A stretch of DNA of 64,000 nucleotides from Diphasiastrum complanatum (taxonomy: Eukaryota; Streptophyta; Lycopodiopsida; Lycopodiales; Lycopodiaceae): positions 41,442,927 through 41,506,926 of the forward strand of contig CM055101.1 in NCBI GenBank assembly GCA_029204225.1. The letters run 5' to 3'. The notes under the pieces were generated by a model, which worked only from the letters and a program-made list of their open reading frames with translations, searched no databases and was not told the origin of the DNA. This document shows, piece by piece, positions 49,934 through 61,003 of the stretch. Made by a program: the position numbers and the translations under genes. Every line of letters starts with the position of its first letter. Position 1 is the first letter of the stretch.

Positions 49934-49977
49934 GTCCCAACCATAAAGAGTTGCAAGAGAGATAAGGGTTCAAATTG

Positions 49978-50277
49978 TTACCATCTTTGCCACGGGTGCA
50001 AAGGTCTCATATAGTCAATGCCATACTCTTGAGCATACCCTTTTGCCACCAATCTTGCCTTGTACCTTTCTTCTTTTGTCTTGATCTTGAAGATCCACTT
50101 ACACCCAATTGCCTTCTTGCCTTTTGGAAGTTCCACCAACCTCCAAGTGTTGTTCTTGATGAGTGCTTGATGCTCATGATCCATGGCTTGGATCCATTCC
50201 TCCTTTTGAATTGTTTCACCTACACAAGTTGGTTCATCAAAAGAGGTAAGAAAAGCAAAGTTAGAGTTCTCCACCAC
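49978..50277 (-). pseudogene. Copia RT N-terminal part
   Basis: KEEWIQAMDHEHQALIKNNT, then GCKWIFKIKTKEERYKARLV and AKGYAQEYGIDY, are the conserved start of RT. The reading frame then shifts before the 416-codon frame. A Met-rich start at 50277 follows the gag junction. Confidence 0.9.
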
Positions 50278-50760
50278 TTGCTTTCCTTTTTCATCATAGG
50301 TTTGCCTTGATGGCTTAGACCTTTGCCTCTGACTTTGCCTTTTGTGAAGAAAGCCTCTTCACCTCCACCTTGCAAGGATGCACCATCAAGCTTTGATTGC
50401 AACCTATGTTCTTCAACCAATAAGATTTCCTGCAAGTCAACCACACTTGGCAAGACTCTTTGAATGACAAAACTTTGCACAAGGTTAGCATGTTCATCTA
50501 GCAAACCATTCAACATAACCTGGACTATTTCACTATCTTTTATGCTTTCATCAATGCATGCTAGATCATCACTTAAGGACTTAACCCTCAAGACAAATGC
50601 ATGAGCACTTTCTCCCTCTCTTTGTCTACTAGAAAATATTTGCCTCCTTAGGGTCAATACCCTAGATGTGGACTTTGATTCAAAGAGCTTCTTCAAGGCA
50701 TTCCATCATTTTGAAGGTCCTGAAGTTTGGGACTTTTTCAATATGAAATATATACTAAAA
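50220..50760 (-). pseudogene. Copia gag middle (nested element)
   Basis: Opens at ALKKLFESKSTSRVLTLR, with no N-terminal third. Then SAHAFVLRVKSLSDDLACID and LNGLLDEHANLVQSF, and a basic tail ending MMKKESKWW just before the RT start. The 5' end is joined straight to the truncated LTR. Confidence 0.88.
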
Positions 50761-50875
50761 TAAAAGTATCTAGGCCTCTTCCACACATGTAAAAGATTAT
50801 ATCCAAAACTATGTACAATAATTGCCAATTTAGGCCTCAAACTAGCTAGGAAATGTTGACAATTTTCACACGAGA
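50760..50875 (-). repeat. Truncated 5' LTR of the nested Copia
   Basis: The first 115 bp of an LTR start. No U5 or primer-binding site follows; gag follows after about 50 bp. Confidence 0.85.
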
Positions 50876-51560
50876 TACACCCAGAAGATCCTAGAGGACT
50901 TTGGGATGCTAAACTGCAAAGGAGCGAACACTCCAATGCTCGCAGAGATGGTGCTGAAAAATGAAAACTGTTCGAAGACTGACGAAGAGAGAGAATAGAT
51001 GCAGCTAACACCTTACAGGAACACGAAGCACGAAAGATTCACGAACATCTGACGAGAAGACACGAACATGAAAGATTCGCGAATGAGAATCTTTTGCGGT
51101 TGAGCACGAGAAAGTCAGACGACGGAGACGAAACCAACAACATGACACGAAAAACGTCGCATAACTTTTTCTACCCTCACACTCCAAAGAGTACCAGCGA
51201 AGATCATTCAAGTACCCAGAAGTATAGATATTTGACTTGATGGCATGACGTTAGCAGATACACTCTAGGTCGTGGCTAATCTGCCACTCTTGTAATTTTC
51301 TGATTAGTTGTAGATGATTAGTCACTCTAATCTTAAAGGTTACATAGAACGACTATATACTTGATGGATATACTTGATATAGAAGATACATAACACACAT
51401 ACAGTGTTGCAGTCTGATGCTAGTAAGCAATCAAGACGAAATACAGACAAGAAGTCCGCCTGCGAGACAAGTTTTGTGATCAGGATCCATAGAGATCTAC
51501 CAGTCCGCTAGTAAGTGAGACATCTATTCGTGAGAAAACTGTATTTCTCTCATGCCAATG
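50872..51560 (+). pseudogene. Copia RT-RNase H remnant of the 46 kb element
   Basis: RYTQKILEDFGMLNCKGANT followed by PM is the RT block at the end of the palm. Further on, near 51415, SDASKQSRRNTDKKS resembles the RNase H SDADWAGD-type start, in a decayed frame. The intervening sequence 51010-51400 does not read as Copia. Most of the RT between integrase and this point is deleted. Confidence 0.65.
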
Positions 51561-51969
51561 CACTACGTGGATTTGCATGCAGTGCTTGAAGAATAAAAAA
51601 AAATCAATAGACGATTTTATAGCCATTGAGCACATGTCTTCCTTTATGTTGTATGATCTCGAATGCAAATGTGTCTGCTATTATTCGTGTGTCTGATTCT
51701 CCATTCATTTCAATTTCGCACATTGGTTGTATTTGTTGAGTGCTGCATTTATTTATAAACGTAGATCAGCAGTGCCTGACTACATCCTGGAGGATTGTAG
51801 GAGTGATTCGACCGGTAGTGTCCAGCAACCACATCTGAACTCCATCCGAATTGCAAGAGAATCGAGGTTGCTTCGCTTTCGCGACAGTTTCGCGACTACG
51901 CATTCCTTCTCATCATACTACATACAAACCATCTCCAATCTCTTCGGTGGACTGTACTCTTGTTTTAGA

Positions 51970-52150
51970 GTATGAATGAATTTTTAAGATCCTGTTGGGC
52001 AATCAGAATGCATAAAGCTGTAATCATTTTTAGCATAAGCTGTCTATTGGACTGTTTTTGCATCTAACAGCCGATTAGAACGGGAGAGCTGTTCCGCAAT
52101 ATTCATGCTCTCTTCTATGTTCTCGTTCTTCCTATCTCCCTTGACCCATC
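51970..52150 (+). repeat. 3' LTR of the 46-52 kb Copia element
   Basis: Second copy of the LTR at 46228. It shares 'cttttagcataagctgtctattggac'-type blocks with few differences and ends 'cttgacccatcg'. No gag follows. Confidence 0.82.
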
Positions 52151-52199
52151 GATGTAGTTCGTGCTCATCTTCTTTCATGTCTTGGTCCAAGTGCAGGAG

Positions 52200-52530
52200 C
52201 TTGCTTGGTTGCGCATCCCCACTCTTGCGACTCAACAATGACTTGTTTATCACTGCTCTTCAAACCAGATTGGGACTTCCACATCTAGTGTTAATTGGTC
52301 TCTCTAAGTCTTCGCGTAGGCATGTGTTGGATTCCTTGGGTAATCTTTTTATGCGGTGCCTCTTAGGTGGAGATCATATACTATCACATAATTCCATTCG
52401 TGATTTTCATGTTGGACCTTCTTCGTCGTTCTTCCACCACACAAGGGGCTGCTGCATCTCACACAGGAAGGAGCGAGCTTATAATCTCCTTTGCCTTAGA
52501 AACATATGCATGTCTTCATAAGAAATTTAA
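52200..52530 (+). pseudogene. Possible C-terminal fragment of a non-LTR-type polymerase protein
   Basis: LGCASPLLRLNNDLFITALQ, TRLGLPHLVLIGL, then HVLDSLGNLFMRCLLGGDHI ending LSHNSIRDFHVG. The D-x-x-G...C...G...H...H...R-D layout resembles the region after RT in some non-LTR retroelement proteins, where C-x-C-G-x-x-L-D...H...C...H is usual. Some of those Cys and His residues are absent. It is a tentative reading by pattern only. Confidence 0.35.
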
Positions 52531-52980
52531 TGATTTTTTTTCATTATGTGTAGAGCTTGTTGTGAAACGTCAAGGTCACAAAGTATTACGTTACCATTCG
52601 TCATTGTTTGTTTCTACAGTCAACGTATTTCTATTGCATTGCAACGTTCACATGTGCTTTCTATTTTTCGTTGAGCTCAATTTGCAGAAGTGGCTGCTTT
52701 GAAGCTTCATGCATTACCTATTGGTGACACCATTCTAGTTAGTGATTTACATCAAGCAGTTGGTTTTGAGTGTTAATTAACTATTTTAGGTTTTATTAAG
52801 TTTTCCAGCATGATTGATTTTTGTCGTTTGGAATTATCACTTTATATACTTTCATCTTTTTGTATGTTGATGAATTTTCCCATAATTTATTAATATAAGC
52901 ATGGATTTCTTGATTGTGATTAGGGTTATGAATTTTTTAGGATTAGGGCTTAGAAAGAGAAAAGTAATGTATGAGGGTCC
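52531..52980. other. No gene recognised
   Basis: T-rich DNA with short chance frames. Confidence 0.4.
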
Positions 52981-53051
52981 GGGGGCCTTCCGCGATTGGA
53001 GGCGTCTAAGGGCGGCAGCCCGAGGGCGCCTCCAAGTCGCGGAAGTCCCCC
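52981..53051. repeat. GC-rich hairpin in AT-rich context
   Basis: The left arm gggggccttccgcgattgga + ggcg (52981-53004) pairs with the right arm ending gcggaagtccccc (53027-53051), with about 22 nt of GC-rich loop. There are one or two mismatches and one bulge. It is the most GC-rich segment in the window. A second small inverted repeat (accttacaaaactgtaaggt) follows at 53189. Confidence 0.8.
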
Positions 53052-55473
53052 AGGCGGGGGCCTTCTCCTGCCATGAAGACCAACAAACTTTTTGCTTTTT
53101 AATAAATGTTTTTAATTTTAGTAAGTGTATTTTTAGTTTCCAAAAATAGCAATAAATTCATGATGCACTTTTTTAAAAATAGTGACTGAACCTTACAAAA
53201 CTGTAAGGTGCTTCTTAGAAATTTTAAAAATAATAAAAGTACCTTACAGCTTGTAAGTATTATAATTGACAATTGAATTCAGCATAGACAAGAGAAAATA
53301 AACTCGAATCTGAAAATCTGATAATAAAGCCAGTACATAAGATGATGGTGCTATCCAATCCGTGCACCATGGAGAAGGGTTCGGTAGTTATATAGTGGCG
53401 ACCGACATCAGAGAGAGCAAACAACCAAATATCAATGCAATCTAGCCGTCTCGTAACCATCATGGTCTCACATTAGACCCCATACTAACAACCATGCTCA
53501 ATTATGACTTCTCCTCATAACGGGGGCCTTACAGATTTGAGCTCACGGTTAACTAGTGACTTCTAAACTGAGAGTGAATGTTTAGTTATGTCTAACAGTA
53601 AGGTATCTATTGTTGTTGTAATTTTAAAATAGTAATTTAAAATGCAATATTATGCCAATTAAGACAACCTCCAAATACGCTCTAAAAATTTGGAGGTTGT
53701 TACGATGGAGAAAAGGCTCTCTCAATTTGATGATTATCCTTTATAATGGAAAAAAGGCTCCAAATAATGTTTGTCCAAGATATATAGTTAGGGTTTTTGA
53801 GCAGATTTACTATTTGTCGACTAGAAGGGTCAATGGGTTGGCTATACGAGATGGTCTTTGCAAAAGTCTCATATTTGATATAGATAAATGTCATGTTGCT
53901 GGCGAACTACACAATTGGATGCAAAGAGGTATGACAAGGTTACAATGCAAGAGTCTAGTTTTTGACTTCAAAACTTATGTAAGTGGATGAAAAGCCATTT
54001 TTGAAACAAGGCGAAAGGAGCCTTTAATAAAAAAGATGATGTGTTAACTCCTCATCCAGAGATTATTGGTATTGGTTAGGAGTGGGCCCCAAAGGGAGAG
54101 GCTAGGGCATGAGTTGGTCACAAGTAAGTGATAAAATAGTGAGAAGAAATAAAAGGAAGAAAAAAAAAAAGTAGCAATACAATACACGAGAGAGCGAGAG
54201 AGAGACATAGAAAGAAAGAAAGCCTTAAGAGCCTTGGGCCGTGAAGAAGCTTGCGAAGTACCTACCTACCCGAAGCTGGTGAGAGAGAGCTAAAGGACGG
54301 ATCTCAGCGTCATGGTGAGTCTATCTATATTCCATGCGAATCTGCACTACATTAGAATATCGCTGAGCATGAAAATCTTACAATACAAAAGCTGGTTTTG
54401 GCTTTTCTCACAATTGATTGAGGTAGCATTTTTGTCATGTCCACAATGCATAGCCAGGGGCTTCCTTTTGCATAGATCTGACGTTTTCATATCAAGCCTT
54501 TGTGTGTAATATTCTAAAACCTGTGTCTTATCTGTATTTTGGGCCTGAAAGTGCAACTTTTCCTTGAGGCCTAACCTTGTACATGGCTGCATTCTGGTAA
54601 TTTTCATGGCTCGGATGCGATAAAAACATTGCACATGGCTTAGCATCTAGACCGGTTTTTTTACACAATGAACCAATAGTAGATCCCTACCCACTGTAAC
54701 ACATGAGGTTTCCTTGCCTATGGGGCAGCAGCAGGAACTGTAAACCTTGTTTCACGCTTTTGGAGATTAGCCTTTGAGTTTTCATGTAAACTCTTGAAAG
54801 ATTATAATGTGGGTGGGTTACTTTCTATTGTGGACTAGGATAACATTGCTAAAGAAAGTTTGGTACTTTTTGTCTGTTGTTTTGAAAAATGTGCTAGGAG
54901 GGAAGGCATGGAACCAGCCAGATTCATGAAAGTGGAGAGTCAGCCCAAAATACTGCAGATTTGACCGCTTTTGTAAGATTTGCGATCCCCCAGTGGTAGA
55001 AAGTTTTATGCTGTGAAAAAGAAGTTTTTTGCTACTTGTACAGATTTTGGTAGAGTGGACTTTTAGTTTATCCACTGCAGCAAAAAATAGGGGCAGGTCA
55101 GCAAATAGCACAGTGTGTGGATAACGAGGACTTCTCTGAAAGACTTGCTGTGCTGTAAACTTTGTCCCCAGCTTTTGCTATGCAGCAGAACAATAAAAGT
55201 GCACGTGGCCGTGTGTGTGTGTGAGAGAGAATGTATGCTGTGATAGACAAAACATGATTCCTCCCATGGTTTTGACTAGGTGTCAATTGCATGGGTGAAA
55301 TATTGCTAATTATGGTTTTGGCTAGGTGTCAATTGCATGCATTCATGCTCTTGGAAACTTCTATTTCCAATCTTGGGAGAGATGCTTGGAATCAAAAGAG
55401 ATTTTTTTAAGAGAGATAATTTGTTAAAAAGATTTATGGTGGGAGTTTTAGGGCGACGATGGAAAGAATGTCA

Positions 55474-55476
<3 letters not shown>
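53052..55476. other. No gene recognised
   Basis: The frames 53652-53990, 54312-54646 and 54818-55111 lack domains. 54170-54290 is purine-rich and ends in a 'gcgaagtacctacctacccgaagc' segment, similar to 'gagcacctacccaaagcc' near 33203. 55265-55335 contains a tandem duplication of 'ggttttg(a/g)ctaggtgtcaattgcatg'. Confidence 0.4.

Positions 55477-55528
<52 letters not shown>
55477..55528 (+). repeat. (GA)n microsatellite
   Basis: About 50 bp of GA. Confidence 0.95.
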
Positions 55529-55529
<1 letters not shown>

Positions 55530-55668
55530 TAATTTCTTTTGCCTATCTAAAGGTACATAAGATTGAAAGAGTACATGTCACCTATTGAAAGAGTACACCT
55601 CAAGTATGTTTCATGACATGGTGTCTCTAAAATAAAAACTAAACTACGGCCAGTAGCGAATGTGTCAA

Positions 55669-55669
<1 letters not shown>

Positions 55670-55752
<83 letters not shown>
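55670..55752 (+). repeat. (GT)n(GA)n compound microsatellite
   Basis: About 20 bp of GT followed by about 64 bp of GA. Confidence 0.95.
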
Positions 55753-55753
<1 letters not shown>

Positions 55754-56600
55754 ACAATGTTTTTTGATATCATGCAACACATGGGTAGAGGATGTTGGGG
55801 ACTCCCAAGACGGTTAGAAGATCATGCAACACATGGGTAGAAGCATACATATACATACTTGATCTTTATAATTGAATACAAGGTTACAAGCTGAAGGCCC
55901 AAGGGTGGGCTCAATTATTAGTGCAAACCTATTTAAGATGTCTTCAATACCATGTACAAGCCATAATTTCCACCAAGATTGAGTGTATCCAATGAAATAC
56001 GATGCAACAAAAATGAGCATAGCATGTTCGTCCCAATTATCATACGAAAAGGTATTTTTCAAGATTTACAACCATTTTGACACAATGTAAGAAGTATGAA
56101 TCAAATTGTCGATTGAAAGGAGGAACATTATCGTTGTTGATGTGGATGATTGCACGTCTCCTTTGTTATGCTAGGTATCATCCTAGACATCATCATTATA
56201 TCTATCTTCATACCTTTCACATTTAAATCCTAAAACCCCTTTTATTACTTGTGCATGGTTCTTTGAGGTGGTTTTCTACCCCTTCCCCAAGTTATTGGCA
56301 ACGTTTAACATTTTAGGTGCACAATAAGGTGCGTACAGTGTACTTTCAAAGCTGTGGCTTCTAATTGAACTCACAACAACTGAAAAAATCAAGATTGATC
56401 CCTAGGTCACAAATAAGAGTGGTTGTCGTCCTATCAAGATTCTTTCGGTTCATCATCTCTATTTTATTCACCTATACATGTGAAACCAATACTTTGATTT
56501 CTAGACTAATTAGGTTGGTCTTTATTGTGAACTTTATATAGATCATATCAATCTTCATTCTCATCAATGTTTTGTGCTCATATTGATGTTCACTAATTTT
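55753..56600. other. No gene recognised
   Basis: 'catgcaacacatgggtagaag' occurs twice (55772 and 55824). Otherwise featureless. Confidence 0.4.
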
Positions 56601-57454
56601 ACAACTAGGAAGCTTTTGGGCTGATGTCCACCAATGCCTCCAAAGAGCCCTCTAAGGTCCCTAAGATCCTTTCAAAGTAGACAATCAAAATGGCCTCAAG
56701 AATTCACCACCCAACCATTGCTAGATCCATGCACAAGCAAGCCAATCTAGCACCCCCTTTCAATCACATAGCTACCATCACAAACACAAGCATACTCAAA
56801 GATCCTACCCCCATCTAAGTCCCATGCCAAAGATGGAGATCCTCACAAGAGTAAGCAAGCAAAAAAGAATGCTCTCTACACTCTAGCCTTCCACTAGTGA
56901 ATAGAAGCAAGCAACAACACAAGAATTCCCCCTCCTATGGGCGCCCTCTCCCTCTCTTATATATTGGAAAAGACTCCCTCCAAAGCACTAGAGAGTGTCC
57001 TCACAAGCCAATGAGAAAAGGGGAGGCAAAAGAAAGGCCAAGAGCCTCATAAGTTAGTGGAATGTCAAGAGACACCTCCCATAACTTATGTTTCTTGAAT
57101 AACCACTTCTTGGTTGGGGACATCAAGGGACCCTAGTAGGTGTGCCCTCCTACTAGGTCCCAGTGACCCACATGTGATGGCTAACTTCGGCCCAAGGCCA
57201 ATATGTAATCATGGCTCAAGGTTGAGGCCCAAGGTTTAGAAAAGTGACCAATACCCATGGTAAGGTTCTCCTAACACCTCCAAGGTTCCATATCTCCATC
57301 CAAGGCATAGACACCTTCATGCCCCTATCCAAGGACTCAAGTACCTTAATCCAAAGGCACCTACCCTTATCCAAGGGCGACTCGCCATTTAGCCCCCCAG
57401 ATACTAAATGGGCACATAGGTGTTATTGAAGTACTGTTACATAGGTATGTAACA
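56600..57454 (-). repeat. 3' LTR of the chromovirus
   Basis: On the minus strand, TGTTACATACC starts at 57454 immediately after the polypurine tract. A TATA box-like 'aatatataag' lies at about 56957-56966. The end is not defined; 56600 is a guess and no second LTR is in the window. Confidence 0.6.
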
Positions 57455-57470
57455 TTCCTTCCCCCTAAAC
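57455..57470 (-). promoter_or_regulatory. Polypurine tract of the chromovirus
   Basis: The minus strand reads TTTAGGGGGAAGGAA just before the LTR start, the usual primer for plus-strand DNA synthesis. Confidence 0.85.
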
Positions 57471-57530
57471 TTAAATTTTTCCTTGTAAGGAAAAATTTGG
57501 AAAATTCTTTTGGAGATCAGCCTCCTTTTC

Positions 57531-58130
57531 CTAGGTATCTTCCTCTTCTGACTTGCCCTTCCACCTGATTAAAAATTTCCGAAGCACTCTATTCCTTAGA
57601 GTTCTTTGCCGGATATTAATAATCGCCTTGGGTTCAGGTGGTCCACTCACGGACTCATCACGAAGCTCTACTAGATCTTCCAGGGACCAGGGTTTTCCCA
57701 ACCCCCAACGAGGTTTTAACTTACTAACGTGAAAGGCAAGATGAATTTCAACGTTAGCTGGAAGCCTGTATGCGACCTTGTTAATCACTTGGATAACCTT
57801 AAAAGGACCGCAATACCTAGGGGCCAACTTTACACGCTTACCAGCTTTCAAGCTCCTAGAGTGAGTAAGGACCCTCAAAAACACCATGTCATTGAATTTG
57901 AATTCCCTGTGTTTTTGAGACATATCAGGATAGTGCCTTGCCTTGTCTTGGGCACTTCTTATGCTGTCTTTGGCCAATCGTAACATTTCTTGCATATCCG
58001 CAAGGAAATCAGCTGCGGCTTGCACTTTTAGGTTCTTTATGTCAACACTAATCGGTGATCGAGATTGATAACCGTACATAAGCATGAAAGGGTTGAATTC
58101 GGTCGTTGAATGTTTTGCTATTATATGCAA
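57531..58130 (-). pseudogene. Chromovirus integrase C-terminus and chromodomain
   Basis: A 199-codon frame. [20 protein letters not shown] is the integrase end block. [25 protein letters not shown] module follows, then [10 protein letters not shown]. The frame ends with a chromodomain core, [20 protein letters not shown] + [11 protein letters not shown]. Chromodomains in this clade help direct insertion to heterochromatin. The frame ends at 57531 inside the chromodomain, so its last helix is out of frame or lost. Confidence 0.92.
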
Positions 58131-58190
58131 TTACCAGTGGAAGGTAATTTTCCCAATCAGACTGCCAATGGCCCACATATGCTCGATCGT

Positions 58191-58700
58191 CTAATTGGTC
58201 CTTTTCGTTTGACCATCTGATTCCAGATGATCTGTAGAACTCATATTCATAGTTGTTTCCAACTTTTCAAACACTGCTTGCCAAAAATTCCCAGTGAATC
58301 TAGGGTCACGATCACTGACTATATCGCAAGGCACCCCGTATAGCCGAAAAAGCTTCTCAACAAAAAGTTGAGCTAGTTCTAAAGCTTTAACCGTAGTTTT
58401 AGTTGGGATAAATTGAGCAAATTTCGTAAGTCTGTCAACAATGACCCATGGCCCTTCCCTGTACGTGGAAGCCCGACCACAAAATCCATAGAAATACTTT
58501 ACCACTTTCCAGCAGGACTATCCAATGGATGTAATAGGCCACAACCTTTAGCCTTTGTGCTTTATTTAATTGACACTAAGTACATAAGCCTCTACTTGAA
58601 TTTTCATCTTAGGCCATCAAAAATGCCGCCTAACTAAATCAAGAGTTTTGTGTATACCTGGATGTCCTGCGCATGGATTATCATGACACTCATGCATGAT
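58191..58700 (-). pseudogene. Chromovirus integrase zinc finger and core
   Basis: Read in several frames. NPCAGHPGIHKTLDLVRRHF, then WWPKMKIQVEAYVLSVN, is the HHCC zinc-binding part, with the first Cys of the usual YVxSCxxC pair replaced by Val or Ser. Then WVIVDRLTKFAQFIPTK carries the core, with DIVSDRDPRFTGNFWQAVFE supplying the second Asp and HLESDGQTKRTN the end. An intervening stop separates the two halves. Confidence 0.88.
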
Positions 58701-58959
58701 TAGGGCCCTAACTGTGTCATTCTCCGGTACACATACTTTGCCCTTACGAAATAAAATCTTATTTCGTATAGCAAAATCCATTTCAGTCTTTCCCTGATTC
58801 GAGGAATCCTACTGACTCGAATCGACCCCAGAAAGTACTTGTTGCCAATACTTTCCAAAAAATGGATAGGACTCAAAAAGTCCTTGGAGAGACTGAAATA
58901 ATTCCGGTTGTATATTAGTAAAGCATAACTGATTAATAACCGGTAAACGACTCAAAGCA

Positions 58960-59383
58960 TCCGCTAGAGTGTTTTGACTTTCTTTACAATATCGTATTGA
59001 GAAGTCAAATACCTGGCTTAGCCCATCTTGCTTGTCTCCCTTTTATATCCGTAGCATCATAGAAATAACGGAGCGTTTTGATGATTAGTCAAAACATCAA
59101 ATTTGGCTCCATACAAATAATGTCGCCAAATTTTCAAGGCATGAATAATAGCATAAAGTTCCTTTTCATTGGTACAATACCTAGATTGAGCCGGATTGAG
59201 TTTCTTGCTTTGAAAAGCAACAAGATGTCCATCTTGCATCAAGACGGCTCGAGTCGCATAATCACTCGCATTGGTCCTAACCACAAATGGTTTCTTAGGA
59301 TCGCCAATGATCAAGATTGGTGCTGTTGTCACGCTTTTCTTAAGCAACTCGAAACTATTATTCATATCCTCCGTCCACACCAC
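58960..59383 (-). pseudogene. Chromovirus RNase H
   Basis: The 108-codon frame 59057-59383 begins MVWTEDMNNSFELLKKSVTT, then VVRTNASDYATRAVLMQDGH (Asp to Asn in the usual TDAS motif). LVAFQSKKLNPAQSRYCTNE and ELYAIIHALKIWRHYLYGAK follow. It is broken by frameshifts on its downstream side (58700-59056 shows decayed connection domain). Confidence 0.88.
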
Positions 59384-60165
59384 TAGTGGACTCTACCGCT
59401 CCGGCTAAGTTTCTTAATGCCTTTCAAAGCTTGAGTAAGGGGAAATGCCATCCTAGCAAACTGGGGTATATGCCGACGGAAAAATCGCACGAAATCCAAG
59501 AATGACTTGATTTCTTGAACTGTAGTAAGAATTGGCCATTCAATAACCCTCCGGATACGATTGGCCTCTATTTCTATTCCACGTTTGGAAATCTTATGCC
59601 CCAAATATGATAATCAAAAAGTCACACTTAGAATCTTTGGCAAAGAGCTTTTCTCTTTCTAAGATGTCCAAGACAATCCTAAGATGCTCCTTATGTTCTG
59701 CCAAAGTCTCACTAAATACTAGGATATCATCCAAGAACACTACCACGAATCTTCCCAAATATGGCCTGAACAAATCGTTCATCATTTGTTGGAAAGTCGT
59801 TGGTGCATTGGTTAAACCAAATGGAAGCACCAAAAACTCGTAGCGTCCAAATCGAGTTCAAAAACCCGTCTTAGGTATATCCTCTACCTTAATGCGAATC
59901 TGATGATACCCTGATCTTAGATCTATCTTGGTAAAGTACCTTGCACTACCAAGATAATCTATTAGATCATCCGTTCGCGGTAGTGGATACCTATTCTTAA
60001 TTGTAACTTTGCTCAATTTTTTATAGTCCACGCAAAACCTTATAGTCTCATTCTTCTTGGCGACTAGAATGCCCAAGGAGACTTACTAGGTTTAACCCAC
60101 CCTTTCTCTAGATACTCACTTAATTGCCTTTGTACCTCAGTCTCTTCCGATTCACTCATCCTATA
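59384..60165 (-). pseudogene. Chromovirus reverse transcriptase
   Basis: From the insertion site, [33 protein letters not shown], then [20 protein letters not shown] and the [15 protein letters not shown] motif. After a frameshift near 59855: [20 protein letters not shown] and the catalytic [12 protein letters not shown] (F-L-D-D instead of Y-L-D-D). [20 protein letters not shown] and the FRRHIPQFARMAFPLTQALK block follow. Order and content match Ty3/gypsy RT. Its 5' part is interrupted at 60170 by a Copia LTR. Confidence 0.92.
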
Positions 60166-60169
60166 AGGG

Positions 60170-60472
60170 TGTTGTGCAACCAGTGAATTAAGTACCTAAC
60201 TTGTTATTTGGGGTACTTAATTATTTTATGTAACTTATGGTAGCTAGATAGCCATTAGTCAAGTTATTGGACAGCCAACAGTCATGAAGGTAGATAGTCA
60301 TCTTGGACTACTTATATGTAGCCATTCATTTGTATGAGACACACTTTTGTTAAGCAATCTACTGTTTATATTGGCTGTCCACAAGTTTCTGCAAGAGGGT
60401 CATCTAACCATCTCTCTCTTCTCTTTGAGAATACTTTGTGTTAATGAATAGTCTTGATTCTGGATTCCTACA
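60170..60472 (+). repeat. 5' LTR of the 60 kb Copia element
   Basis: TGTTGTGCAACC ... TTCCTACA, 303 bp, flush against the primer-binding site. It sits inside the chromovirus RT. Its second copy must lie beyond 64000, so the target-site duplication cannot be checked. Confidence 0.9.
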
Positions 60473-60485
60473 TGGTATCAGAGCC
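60473..60485 (+). promoter_or_regulatory. Copia primer-binding site
   Basis: TGGTATCAGAGCC immediately after the LTR end CTACA. Confidence 0.96.
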
Positions 60486-61003
60486 ATTTTTCAGAACTGA
60501 TTGGTTGCTGGAGGGAACCCAATAGGCAGCCACATTTCTCCTCTTTTGGTTCATAAAAATCAGAATTTTTCTGATTTTTGTGGAGAGAGAACAGTTCGGC
60601 TCCTTCTTGTTTTTTGTGCAGGAAATTGCAGGGAAAAGCTTGGAACCTCCACTCATTTGGGAGCCAGCAGTAGGGCGCCCATGCTCAACTAGTTTTCATG
60701 TGATTGAAATCAGATTACATGCTTCAAATTTCAGATTTTCTTCTTGGAGGAGGGCGCCCATCTACCTTGAAGACAAATGTGTCTTTGACACATTTTTAGT
60801 GGCTGAAATTTTTCTGTTTTTGAGCCTGGAAGAAGGTCCTACCATCTGCTCCATTAGCACATTGAGTGCACACCATTTTACTACAGAAGTTCTGGTTGTG
60901 GTTTTGGCTTCATTGGAAGCCTGCATATTAGTTAATATTCTGTTATTTCAGCAGAATACAGCCACCTATATCTTCTTGTGAATGAGCTATTGCATGTGGT
61001 GTA
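60486..61003 (+). other. Leader of the 60 kb Copia element
   Basis: Untranslated region with frames such as 60580-60981 that show no domain. 'ggagggcgcccat' near 60748 echoes 'gtagggcgcccat' near 60670, a short internal repeat. Confidence 0.6.

Larger units (their letters stand above)
48577..50875 (-). mobile_element. Deletion-derivative Copia inserted in the 46 kb element
   Basis: Flanked by two direct 115-bp LTR-start fragments (48577-48692 and 50760-50875) that both begin TGTGAAAATTGTC (minus strand) and both end at the same point, near 'aagtatctagg'. The interior reads gag, then directly RT-RNase H: zinc knuckle, protease and integrase are gone. The left host flank is integrase-distal sequence of the 46 kb element and the right flank is its RT, so it is nested. 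I found no matching target-site duplication. Confidence 0.82.

Noticed and set aside
46228-52155. Target-site duplication for the 46-52 kb Copia element
   Set aside because: LTR-outside bases do not match: homology simply fades on the left, and the LTR start is ambiguous by about 20 bp.
53652-53990. 112-codon frame
   Set aside because: No recognisable domain, overlapped by a minus-strand frame, and in AT-rich DNA where such frames arise by chance.
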